NCBI GenBank assembly: GCA_903930585.1
Contig: CAIYZD010000085.1
Span: forward strand, 1-51,601
Direction: 5' to 3'
Source of the DNA: an uncultured Geobacteraceae bacterium
GTDB taxonomy: Bacteria; Desulfobacterota; Desulfuromonadia; Geobacterales; Pseudopelobacteraceae
Length of the DNA stretch: 51,601 nt
Shown piece after piece: positions 43,944 to 51,601 of the stretch. Under the pieces are notes generated by a model. That model had not been told where the DNA came from and did no database searches. It worked only from the letters and a program-made list of their open reading frames with translations. Every line of letters begins with the position of its first letter. The first letter of the stretch is position 1. The position numbers and the translations under genes were made by a program.

Positions 43944-46900
43944 TCGGCTCTCCTGAGCTTGGAGGCGTACAAGCACGTGCCGTGTCGGATAATCCCGAGG
44001 CCATAAGAGTTTTGATAGAGTCCATTACAAGCAGCATCTGCTCTCGTATTACAGCCGTATGCTGGTGCAATACGGCAGAAGTCCCGTCTGCTCGAAGTGT
44101 TGATTCTATCTCTTTGCATGCATTATATAACTCTGAGGCACTAATATTCCCCGAAATGCCTTTTAATGTATGAGCATGTTTTTCAATATCTTCTTTCCTG
44201 TCCAACTCTATTGCAGCGAACAGATCATCTGCAATTTTTTGCCCCCCCTCCAGGAAGTTCTCAAGCGTTCTTAACGTTAGATCCGTTTCTCCCATACATC
44301 GCGTCTGGAGCTCAACAATATTAATACCTGCCACGGCAGGTAGCTGGGACTTTTCTGGTGATGACGCCGGAATAGTTTCGGAACTATCCGCGTGCTTCAT
44401 AACGTCTGCCACCATGCGGAACAAGCTATTCGGATTTACCGGTTTTGTGAGCAGGTCGTTCATTCCGGAATTCATGCAGCGTTCACGTTCTTCCGACATG
44501 GCATGTGCCGTCATTGCAACTATCGGCAGTCGGGAGGCACTCCAGCGTTCCCTTATTTGTTTTGTAGCCGTATAGCCGTCCATAACCGGCATCTGTACAT
44601 CCATCAGTACCAGGTCAAAGTTACCGTTATAGCTGTTAACAATTTCCACGGCTTCACGCCCGTTTGCCGCCGTAGTAACGGAAATACCGACCCGCTCCAG
44701 AAGTTCTGACGCCAGTTGGGTATTGATGGCGTTATCATCCACAAGAAGTATCCGCACCCCCGCGAATTCATCACGGTGTCGATAAAAATGTTGTCGTGTT
44801 TGATGAGCCGTGATGGTACTGACCGGAACACCTGATCCCGTTCCATCAGGCATATGAGAGCTACTTTGAGTCGACAGGTCGCTGTTCATCGCCAGGGGCG
44901 GACCGCATCCGCACCATACGGAGAAAGTGAAGCTGCTACCTGCGCCATGGGTACTTGTTACTGATATTTCCCCCCCCATCAATTGCACCAGACTTTGGCA
45001 GATGGAGAGGCCGAGGCCGGTACCTCCATATTCCCGGGTTGTTGACGTGTCCGATTGGGTAAACGGGATAAACAGGTGTTCAATCTGCTCTGAGGTGAGA
45101 CCGATACCACTGTCCTGAACGGTAAAGACAATTTTGACGCGATTGTGCTCCGTATCTGATTCATTAATTGCAGCACGTACCGTAACGGACCCTTGTGCCG
45201 TAAATTTAATGGCATTGCTGATCAGATTGGCAATAACCTGCTGGATACGCAGAGGATCACCAACCAGTATATTCGGGAGAGCATCCGGAGCGGGAAGAGT
45301 CAGTTTAAGACCTTTGTTTTCAGCCGTAATTTTATACAAGGTGTTAATGTTTTCAAGCAACTGCACTGTTGAAAACTCTACCCGTTCAATGGTAAGCATG
45401 TTGGCCTCGATTTTTGAAAAATCGAGAATATCGTTGAGTATTCCCATCAGTGATTCGGCCGAGTACGTCATTTTATTGAGATAATCGTACACCTTTGGTG
45501 TTAATTCCTCTTGCAATGCCAGATACCCCATGCCGATGATACCGTTCATTGGTGTACGTATTTCATGGCTCATGTTAGCGAGAAAACGGCTTTTGGCAAG
45601 GTTTGCAACTTCTGCGGCGTTCATGGCCCGGTTGATTGCTATTGCAGCCTGCTTACGGTCGGTAATATCGAAAAACGTAACGACAGCTCCGACAATCTCT
45701 CCATCAATCGCCTGCGGAAATGACCAGTATTCAGCCGGAAACGAAGAACCATCTTTGCGCCAGAGCACTTCATCAACTACGTGGCACCCTTTGCCATTCT
45801 GGAATGCCCTGAAAATCTGGCATTCATGAACCGGGAAAGAGTTACCGTCTTCATACGTATGGTGGATCTGGTAGTGCATATTCTTACCAAGCAGTTCCTC
45901 AACACGTGTGTAGCCAAGAATGTCAAGACAGGCTTGATTACAGAATGTACACTCTCCGTTTGTATCAATACCGTAAATGGCCTCAGCGGCTGAATCAAGG
46001 ATAAGTTGTAATGTGTCTCCATGCTTTCTGGCATCACTTGACATCTTTTCAGCCAGCTTCTTTGCAGCATCAAGATGCGCGGTACGCTCCCCGATCAGGA
46101 TTTCAGCTTTGTCTTTGTGGGTTTGCACAGCATCCAGATAAAACGCTACCAATAATGTAATAATGAGTCCTGCCGGAATAATCATGATAAAGGCGAGGGA
46201 CGTGGCCGATGCCCGATATTCGGGGGTTGTAGAAATGGTAGTCTGCCAGGTCCGTCCGGCAAACTCTTCGGTATGATCAACGTTCAGAAGCGGAAATAAT
46301 ACGGATTTGAGGTAAAACGTATCGGACACTGTCGCTTTATAGCCGTCCCAGGACGCCATTTCTCTCGTTTTTGTCGGTGCTGAAAGATCATTCAGTGTGG
46401 TGCGCAGATTGGCTGGTGTAGCTCTGGTGCGTCTGATAGCGTTATCCAGCATATCTCCGGCTCTGAACACCCCGAGAGCAAATCCGGAAAGTTTTCCATC
46501 ACGATAGGCCGGTGAAAAGATCAGAAAGCCAAACTGCTTTCCTTGCTCTTGTACGAGGGTAATACGAGAGGTTGCCTGAGGATGATGACTTTTGATGGCG
46601 GCATTGATTGCTTCAAGGCGCTGCGGGTTCGAGCCCAGGTCAAAACCGATCGCTTTTTCGTTCCCTTGTAAAGGATCAACGAAGTAAACCGGGTAATAGA
46701 CATTTCGCTCTCCTGCCGGGACCAGTACTCCTTCGCCGGTGCGCTCTGTTATCCGAAATCGGCTCATCCCCTCCGGAGCAGGAGCACTCTCAAGCAAAGA
46801 ACGTGTAGAACGCGGAACGACAGGTATCCATTCAATTGCCTGGACACCCTTCCTTTCCAGCATCGGTTTGACAAATGCGTGAAATGAAGGCCAATCGAAT

Positions 46901-47148
46901 ACCGCCTTTCCTTCAGCGTGGCGCTTCAGAGCATCCAGATCCTGTATCTGGGCTTGCAAGTAATTGGTAATTGCTTTGGTACGCACATCCGCATCATTAA
47001 AGAACGTGGCCTGATACTCATTAAATGAGACCTTCCATCCCCATGCTGACAGGGCAAATGTCAGCAAACATCCGACTACGGCAACAGCAGTGAAGGTAGC
47101 GCTCGGTCGCAGTATGGGCCTGCCGTTGCCATAGAGTTTGCGTATCAT
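43933..47148 (-). CDS. CHASE-domain hybrid histidine kinase with receiver and HPt
   Basis: A 1071-residue kinase. TM1 (~20-40) and TM2 (~320-340) bracket a CHASE domain (VQAIEWIPVVPRSTR, VYYPVYFVDPLQGNEKAIGFD, FGFLIFSPAYRDGKLSGFALG), a family that binds small extracellular ligands such as cytokinins in plants and unknown ligands in bacteria. One PAS domain follows (LQLILDSAAEAIYGIDTNG), then the H-box His528 (NMSHEIRTPMN), the ATPase (NLISNAIKF, GTGLGLS), the receiver Asp850 (LVLMDVQMPVMDG) and an HPt with His993 (HAHTLKGISGNIS). It starts 39 bases after the NMT1-sensor kinase and overlaps the next kinase. The start ATG has only a weak ribosome-binding site, fitting coupling to the gene upstream. 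Confidence 0.92.
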   Translation of the reverse strand: MIRKLYGNGRPILRPSATFTAVAVVGCLLTFALSAWGWKVSFNEYQATFFNDADVRTKAITNYLQAQIQDLDALKRHAEGKAVFDWPSFHAFVKPMLERKGVQAIEWIPVVPRSTRSLLESAPAPEGMSRFRITERTGEGVLVPAGERNVYYPVYFVDPLQGNEKAIGFDLGSNPQRLEAINAAIKSHHPQATSRITLVQEQGKQFGFLIFSPAYRDGKLSGFALGVFRAGDMLDNAIRRTRATPANLRTTLNDLSAPTKTREMASWDGYKATVSDTFYLKSVLFPLLNVDHTEEFAGRTWQTTISTTPEYRASATSLAFIMIIPAGLIITLLVAFYLDAVQTHKDKAEILIGERTAHLDAAKKLAEKMSSDARKHGDTLQLILDSAAEAIYGIDTNGECTFCNQACLDILGYTRVEELLGKNMHYQIHHTYEDGNSFPVHECQIFRAFQNGKGCHVVDEVLWRKDGSSFPAEYWSFPQAIDGEIVGAVVTFFDITDRKQAAIAINRAMNAAEVANLAKSRFLANMSHEIRTPMNGIIGMGYLALQEELTPKVYDYLNKMTYSAESLMGILNDILDFSKIEANMLTIERVEFSTVQLLENINTLYKITAENKGLKLTLPAPDALPNILVGDPLRIQQVIANLISNAIKFTAQGSVTVRAAINESDTEHNRVKIVFTVQDSGIGLTSEQIEHLFIPFTQSDTSTTREYGGTGLGLSICQSLVQLMGGEISVTSTHGAGSSFTFSVWCGCGPPLAMNSDLSTQSSSHMPDGTGSGVPVSTITAHQTRQHFYRHRDEFAGVRILLVDDNAINTQLASELLERVGISVTTAANGREAVEIVNSYNGNFDLVLMDVQMPVMDGYTATKQIRERWSASRLPIVAMTAHAMSEERERCMNSGMNDLLTKPVNPNSLFRMVADVMKHADSSETIPASSPEKSQLPAVAGINIVELQTRCMGETDLTLRTLENFLEGGQKIADDLFAAIELDRKEDIEKHAHTLKGISGNISASELYNACKEIESTLRADGTSAVLHQHTAVIREQMLLVMDSIKTLMASGLSDTARACTPPSSGEPNGH

Positions 47149-47187
47149 GGTTCTTCTGTCGCCTCGTTTTGATCAGATGGCAATTGG

Positions 47188-50100
47188 TTATTTTTGTTCA
47201 CTGCTTCCGCCGGTCAGCCCTGCGATGAGCCGGTTAAGTTCTTCGGCAAAATGTGGGAGATGACGGTTAACTACGGAATCCAACGATTCTCCGGAACTGA
47301 CCGCCGCCTCAAGAGCCTGGGCCCGAGCCCCAAGTTCATCGGCCCCGATAGTTCCGGCGCTCCCCTTTATGGAATGGGCGTGACGCACAGCCAGCTCCAT
47401 ATCCCCACCGTTCAAGGCTTCTTCAATCATCGCCGGACCGGAAGCCCAGTTCTCGACAAAGGAGCGCAGAAGCCACTTATACATCTTTACTTTTCCGTTC
47501 AGACGGAGCAGGGCGGCATCGAAGTCAAGGCCTGAAACATGCCGGGGAAGGCTCTCCTCCTCCACACCATCAGGAACTTGCGCAGGAGTGCCGACATTTT
47601 CCCCGATTTGAGACTTGGACGGGATTACGGGTTCTTGATGGTGTGGTGTGATGCCGGGCACGGGGGGTTTTTGTGGCGCATTGATGAACAGGTTCATGAC
47701 CTGAAGCAGGATTCTGATGTTAATCGGTTTTGCTATGTGCACATCCATGCCGGCCTGCATGATCTTGCGTTGTTCCTCTACCATGGCATGTGCAGTCATG
47801 GCGATAATCGGGAGACCGGCAAAACGACCGTCCGCCCTGATCAGTCGAGTCGCCTGATAGCCATCCATAACCGGCATCTGGATATCCATCAGCACCAGAT
47901 CGTAGGTTTTGCCGCTGTTGCAGACCTGTGCCACTGCGTCAGAGCCGTTGTCAGACAGATCAATGCTGACCCCGGTATCTTTAAGCAGCTCGATAACCAG
48001 TTGCTGATTGGTCTGAATGTCTTCTACGAGCAGAATTCTACGGCCGCTGAAATCGAAAGAAGAGGTACTTTCGGCGCATGGGGGGGTATCGAGTTCAAAC
48101 AGATCAGCATCCGTAGCATGGCCAATCCCGAACCAGGCCGTAAAGCTGAAAGTGCTCCCCGCTCCTTGTCTGCTTGTGCAGCTTATTTCTCCCCCCATCA
48201 ACTCAACCAGCTGCTTTGAAATTGACAATCCCAGACCGGTTCCCCCAAACTGTCGGGTGGTGCTCTCGTCCGCCTGGGTAAAAGGACGGAACAGCTTGCC
48301 GATCTGTTCAGTGGTCAGTCCGACGCCGGTATCCCGGATGGAGAATTGAAGCAACTGCCGGTCGTTTACCTCCTGCAGAAGTGTGGCGGTAAGTTCAACC
48401 TCTCCGTGAATGGTGAACTTCACGGCGTTACTTAAGAGGTTAACAAGAATCTGGGTCAGTCGGTGCGGATCACCAACGAGGAACGGGGCTATTTCCTGAG
48501 GAAGATGTGACCGGATAATCAACCCCTTTTCCCGGGCATTTTGTTGTACCATGCTGAGCAGGTTGCCAATTACGACTTCGGGCCTGAAGGTGATTTTTTC
48601 AAGCGTCAAATTGCCGGATTCAATTTTGGAATAGTCGAGAATGTCATTAATAATGTTAAGCAGAAGTTTACCGGAAGTATGAATTTTGCCGGCGTAATCC
48701 TGAATTCCCGGCTCCAGATTGTGACCCAGCATCAAAGCGGAATACCCGATAACAGCGTTAAGAGGTGTTCTGATTTCGTGACTCATGTTTGACAGGAACA
48801 GGCTTTTGGCACTATTGGCAGCTTCCGCGGCGGTCATGGCATTTCGTAACGCCAACTCCATCTGTTTTCGCTCGGTGATATCCTGATTGTAGCCAAACAC
48901 CTTGGTGACGGCGCCTGAATCATCCCGTTCGATTGTGACCCGTGTCATAACATTGTTGACCATGCCGTCACGAGAAACGATACGATGGTCAAGTTCGACC
49001 AGCATAATGTCGCTGCCGGGGGCAAACACTCTCTCGATCTGATACTGAACAAGCGGGACATCTTCGGGATGGCTGAATTCGCGGAGATATGTCTCTGCCG
49101 GCATGATATAGCCCCCTTCCCGTTCGGAAGTGGTGCCGTAAAATGCGTAGAACTGGTCGTTGAAGATAAACTCAAACCGTACGGGGTCCAGCTCCCAGGG
49201 GACAATTCTTGCCAGATTTGTGGCCAGGGCCAGTTGGCTATTTCTCAGTTGCAGTTCCGTCTGCAACTGTTTCTGTTCAGTGATATCGATAGTGTAGCCG
49301 GCCAACAGGGTTTTATCCGCCAATGGAATCGGGAACTTTATGGTATAATAGACATGTCCGTTATAACTTTCCTCCATATTGACCACCTGACCGCCGGATA
49401 TGACTGCCCAGTTGTCAGCTGTGATTTTTTCCGCCAGTTCTGCAGGAAATAGCTCGAACATGGTTTTTCCGACCATTTGTGAACCGGATATGCCTATCAT
49501 GTCCCGGAAGTTCTCGCTGGACATCAGCACGCGGCTTTCCGTTCGTGTTGACTCCTGTATGAAGGTGTACACCGGCGAGTATTTCATAAATAGCTGTAAC
49601 AGGACGTTGGCGTTTTCTATCTCTTTGGCCCGTTTTTCAACCTGCTCTTCCAGTGATATGTTTATCTGATTTATTTCATTCAGTTGAATACGAATCTGCG
49701 CTTCGTTGGTCTTGAGGCGGTGGGAAGTGACAATCAGGCGGACAGCGCTGGCCAGCAGACCGATACCGAGCAAAACCGAGACGATTCTATACAGTAACGT
49801 CAGGTCTTTATCGGGGTGAGGGTTATACATGAACTTCTGAAGATCGACCGTATCGGATTTGATACCGAGGCTGTCATACGTATCGGCAATGTGGCGCCAG
49901 CGACCGGCGTGCATATACCCGATTTCAACCAGATCCGGCTGTATCAGCTGCCTCACCTGTTCAGCTTCGTACTTCAGATGAGCGCGATCACTCTTGGGGG
50001 CATATGTAGTACTGATAAGATCGATAATCTCATCGGTATGCTGCATCGCATAAAGCCACCCTTTCAGGCTTGCTTCACGGAAAGCCCTGGCCCGGCCAGG

Positions 50101-50367
50101 ATGCCCTTTCAGTTCTCTTTCGGTAGTAAACAGATTGTCGCCGTAGAAGTCGATACCCCAGGAACGGGGCGTGAACAGTTGATACCGGAAACCGGCCCGG
50201 GCGAGGACGTCCGGATCGTCAGTAATATATCCTGAGATAACATCAACCTTGCCGTCTATCAAATCCTTTGCGTTAAAACTATGCTCAACCAACTGCATTT
50301 TATCAAGTGGCAAACCCTCCATTTGTAAATACGCAATCAGTTCATTCGCCTGATGTTCCAGCATCAA
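47188..50367 (-). CDS. NMT1-sensor hybrid histidine kinase, C-terminal part after a frameshift
   Basis: This 1059-residue frame holds the second half of an NMT1/SsuA-type binding domain (residues 1-170), a TM helix (~190-212), coiled coil, two PAS domains (YSPVYTFIQESTRTESRVLM; LARIVPWELDPVRFEFIFND), the H-box His530 (NMSHEIRTPLN), the ATPase (NLLSNAVKF, GTGLGLS), a receiver (LVLMDIQMPVMDG) and an HPt (HAHSIKGSAGTIG). Its apparent start MMLEHQ lies inside the binding domain, so it is not a natural N-terminus. The missing half is in the frame at 50364-50771. One inserted base near 50404-50412 joins the two as LTKESSATQSIHSFAGKR. As read, the gene is broken. Confidence 0.9.
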   Translation of the reverse strand: MMLEHQANELIAYLQMEGLPLDKMQLVEHSFNAKDLIDGKVDVISGYITDDPDVLARAGFRYQLFTPRSWGIDFYGDNLFTTERELKGHPGRARAFREASLKGWLYAMQHTDEIIDLISTTYAPKSDRAHLKYEAEQVRQLIQPDLVEIGYMHAGRWRHIADTYDSLGIKSDTVDLQKFMYNPHPDKDLTLLYRIVSVLLGIGLLASAVRLIVTSHRLKTNEAQIRIQLNEINQINISLEEQVEKRAKEIENANVLLQLFMKYSPVYTFIQESTRTESRVLMSSENFRDMIGISGSQMVGKTMFELFPAELAEKITADNWAVISGGQVVNMEESYNGHVYYTIKFPIPLADKTLLAGYTIDITEQKQLQTELQLRNSQLALATNLARIVPWELDPVRFEFIFNDQFYAFYGTTSEREGGYIMPAETYLREFSHPEDVPLVQYQIERVFAPGSDIMLVELDHRIVSRDGMVNNVMTRVTIERDDSGAVTKVFGYNQDITERKQMELALRNAMTAAEAANSAKSLFLSNMSHEIRTPLNAVIGYSALMLGHNLEPGIQDYAGKIHTSGKLLLNIINDILDYSKIESGNLTLEKITFRPEVVIGNLLSMVQQNAREKGLIIRSHLPQEIAPFLVGDPHRLTQILVNLLSNAVKFTIHGEVELTATLLQEVNDRQLLQFSIRDTGVGLTTEQIGKLFRPFTQADESTTRQFGGTGLGLSISKQLVELMGGEISCTSRQGAGSTFSFTAWFGIGHATDADLFELDTPPCAESTSSFDFSGRRILLVEDIQTNQQLVIELLKDTGVSIDLSDNGSDAVAQVCNSGKTYDLVLMDIQMPVMDGYQATRLIRADGRFAGLPIIAMTAHAMVEEQRKIMQAGMDVHIAKPINIRILLQVMNLFINAPQKPPVPGITPHHQEPVIPSKSQIGENVGTPAQVPDGVEEESLPRHVSGLDFDAALLRLNGKVKMYKWLLRSFVENWASGPAMIEEALNGGDMELAVRHAHSIKGSAGTIGADELGARAQALEAAVSSGESLDSVVNRHLPHFAEELNRLIAGLTGGSSEQK

Positions 50368-50771
50368 ACGTTTACCGGCAAAGGAATGGATGCTCTGCGT
50401 TGCCGAACTTCTTTGGTCAGGAGTATATAGGGAGAATGTTGAAAAATAACCGCCAGGATCACCACCGGTTTGCCGGCATTACGCTGAATCAGCAGACTGC
50501 TGGTGCCGACTCCGTACTCGGCTTTTCCGTCAATTACGGCGAGAGCAGGGTCGGAACCGGGAGTGGCGGGGACAATTGACACATCCAATCCGGCATCGCG
50601 ATAGTATCCCTGCTGCAGGGCGGCATAGTACCCGGCAAACTGGAATTGATGTACCCATTTAAGCTGAAGCGTGACTTTTTCCATTGCTGAAGCGGAAGAA
50701 AGTGTACAAAAAACGTACAGAACAACGCCCACACAGAGAATGGTACGCAACAGTATGATTGAGCGGTTCAT
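50364..50771 (-). CDS. NMT1-sensor hybrid histidine kinase, N-terminal part before the frameshift
   Basis: The frame encodes 135 residues: a signal peptide (MNRSIILLRTILCVGVVLYVFCTLSSASA) and the first lobe of an NMT1/THI5-like periplasmic binding domain (VTLQLKWVHQFQFAGYYAA, QGYYRDAGLDVSIVPATPG, YGVGTSSLLIQRNAGKPVVI). Such domains bind small molecules such as pyrimidine or taurine-like compounds in transporters; here the domain would feed a kinase. After ILLTKE the frame runs into about 12 unrelated residues and stops. The homologous continuation is in the other frame (see 47188-50367). The intact protein would be about 1195 residues. It lies 19 bases after the CheY-like gene. Confidence 0.85.
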   Translation of the reverse strand: MNRSIILLRTILCVGVVLYVFCTLSSASAMEKVTLQLKWVHQFQFAGYYAALQQGYYRDAGLDVSIVPATPGSDPALAVIDGKAEYGVGTSSLLIQRNAGKPVVILAVIFQHSPYILLTKEVRQRRASIPLPVNV

Positions 50772-50790
50772 ATAAGTAGTCTCTACAGCT

Positions 50791-51162
50791 TCACACGTTC
50801 AGGAGTTCGTCCACCACTTTCTGCACATCACGGACATTGAACGGCTTGGTGATTACCTTGTCGACACGCATAGCCTTGGAAATACCGGCCAGAAAATCTC
50901 TATCGAGTTTTGCGGATCCCCCGGTCATGGCAATTATTTTGACATTCGGGTGTTTCATTTTGATTTCTGTTATGACTTCAATACCGTCCATATTCGGCAT
51001 AACTATGTCCGTTATAATAAGGTCATACTGATTTGTATCGGTAAGTGCCATACCAATCTTGCCATCGTCGGCGCTACTGACTGTATGGCCATTGTCCGTA
51101 AGAATTTCGCTCAGTATGTACCGGATGTCGGAATTGTCATCTATCACCAGTATGTGCGCCAT
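50791..51162 (-). CDS. Single-domain CheY-like response regulator
   Basis: A 123-residue receiver without output domain. Acidic residues Asp8/Asp9 (VIDDNSD), phospho-acceptor Asp52 (IITDIVMPNMDG), switch Thr (AMTGGSAK) and Lys (VITKPFNVRD) are all present, so it should be phosphorylatable. AAGGAGG lies 8-9 bases upstream of ATG 51162. It is the first gene of a run of kinase genes (NMT1 kinase, CHASE kinase, multi-PAS kinase, chemoreceptor-like sensor) and sits behind a sigma-54 promoter candidate. It could collect phosphate from these kinases or shuttle it between receiver and HPt modules. Confidence 0.94.
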   Translation of the reverse strand: MAHILVIDDNSDIRYILSEILTDNGHTVSSADDGKIGMALTDTNQYDLIITDIVMPNMDGIEVITEIKMKHPNVKIIAMTGGSAKLDRDFLAGISKAMRVDKVITKPFNVRDVQKVVDELLNV

Positions 51163-51316
51163 CGTAACTACCTCCTTTCATTTCATAAAACATTTTTTTG
51201 TTTAGTTATTAGTAATTACATGTGTCTACCCGACGTATTATGTACTATTAGAATAGTCTAGTAAACTATTTTTTGTAGGAATTTTTTCTGACAGTTACAA
51301 ATCAGGTCTCATTAAA

Positions 51317-51333
51317 TAGCAAATTAAGTGCCA
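51317..51333 (-). promoter_or_regulatory. Sigma-54 promoter of the CheY-kinase operon
   Basis: On the minus strand the site reads TGGCACTTAATTTGCTA. GG (51331-51332) and GC (51319-51320) are 10 bases apart, TTGCT is perfect and TGGCAC is perfect apart from the last consensus base. The predicted transcript starts near 51307, leaving a leader of about 145 bases before ATG 51162. Confidence 0.72.
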
Positions 51334-51382
51334 CATTTTTGTACATTAATTTGTCCTTAAATCAGTATGTTACACTCGTGCA

Positions 51383-51402
51383 TGGATTTGTAAAAAAATC
51401 CA
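51383..51402. promoter_or_regulatory. Dyad upstream of the sigma-54 promoter, candidate activator site
   Basis: TGGATTT (51383-51389) and AAATCCA (51396-51402) form a 7-bp dyad with a 6-base spacer, centred about 85 bases upstream of the predicted transcript start. A second palindrome, GTTGCTGCAGCAAC, lies at 51484-51497. Either could be the upstream activator site. Confidence 0.45.
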
Positions 51403-51601
51403 CACTAATCCCGAAAATTGACAACAAGGTTAACTGTGTGCCATTTTTTAATAAAATTGCTATGTTACGTAGTGCGACATAAGTTGCTGCAGCAACCTTT
51501 GTCCAGATACAAATATTATCAAGTACGTGGCGGTAAAAAAATTGTGACTTGAACATTGTTATCCTATTGGGAAGATGGTAACGTTCACTACAAAAGAAAC
51601 C

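Larger units (their letters stand above)
51163..51601. other. AT-rich control region upstream of the CheY-kinase operon
   Basis: Apart from the sigma-54 promoter and dyads already listed, this region has an interleaved set of ACTATT (51244-51249), AATAGT (51252-51257) and ACTATT (51265-51270) in the predicted leader, which could fold or bind a repressor. A 64-codon minus-strand frame at 51362-51556 overlaps the activator dyad and has no family resemblance, so I do not call it. The gene upstream lies outside the window. Confidence 0.5.

Noticed and set aside
50395-50415. Programmed -1 frameshift in the NMT1-sensor kinase
   Set aside because: The codons AAA GAA do not form a slippery heptamer and no clear stimulatory structure is evident; a plain indel is simpler.
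51362-51556. 64-codon minus-strand frame upstream of the CheY-like gene
   Set aside because: It covers the candidate activator dyad of the sigma-54 promoter, lacks a clear ribosome-binding site and resembles no family I know.

Overview
The window looks like a chromosomal segment of a Geobacter-type bacterium (Desulfuromonadota). The evidence is a PpcA-type triheme periplasmic cytochrome, a very dense set of PAS-rich hybrid histidine kinases, a kinase fused to an NMT1-type periplasmic binding domain, sigma-54 style regulation, and a large UPF0182 membrane protein. The assignment rests on gene content only. I see no tRNA, rRNA, insertion sequence or CRISPR array.

Layout. (1) 1-4073, minus strand: the str operon rpsL-rpsG-fusA-tuf, with tuf running off the left edge. 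(2) 4470-13423, minus strand: an eight-gene metal operon. In transcription order it holds a His/Met-rich secreted protein, a tiny Cys-rich membrane protein, a DUF2318 protein, an FtsX-type ABC permease and its ATPase, then a CusCBA-type tripartite efflux pump. It starts behind a good sigma-54 promoter and a 14-bp palindrome. (3) 13617-15694: a retropepsin-like protein and an NtrC-type sigma-54 activator. (4) 15780-17216: a DTW-domain protein and a GreA/GreB-like factor, divergent from the ppcA-like cytochrome through overlapping promoters. (5) 17282-27671: UPF0182 protein, cheX, cheV, an OmpR-type regulator with Glu in place of the phospho-acceptor Asp, a PBP1A-type peptidoglycan synthase, a soluble PAS histidine kinase and a DUF342/FapA protein. 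(6) 28021-51162: a signalling island with six hybrid histidine kinases, a CheB-CheR-PAS fusion, a degenerate soluble chemoreceptor-like protein, a CheY-like receiver and a response-regulator remnant.

How the parts may work together. The metal operon probably senses and exports Cu(I)/Ag(I), because CusA keeps all three methionines of the Cu/Ag site at the spacing known for CusA. The last block looks like a multi-input phosphorelay. A single-domain receiver is followed by three hybrid kinases and a chemoreceptor-like sensor in one run behind a second sigma-54 promoter candidate. The CheB/CheR fusion and two more kinases form a second transcription unit. cheV and the OmpR-type regulator gene carry nearly the same 61-bp promoter/operator, so that regulator probably controls itself and cheV-cheX. 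No cheA and no stand-alone cheW lie in the window.

Three places deserve attention as broken or switchable genes: an 11-G tract that puts the natural CheB/R start out of frame, a one-base frameshift splitting the NMT1-sensor kinase, and a receiver-domain remnant hidden between two kinase genes. Sequence error must be excluded for the first two.
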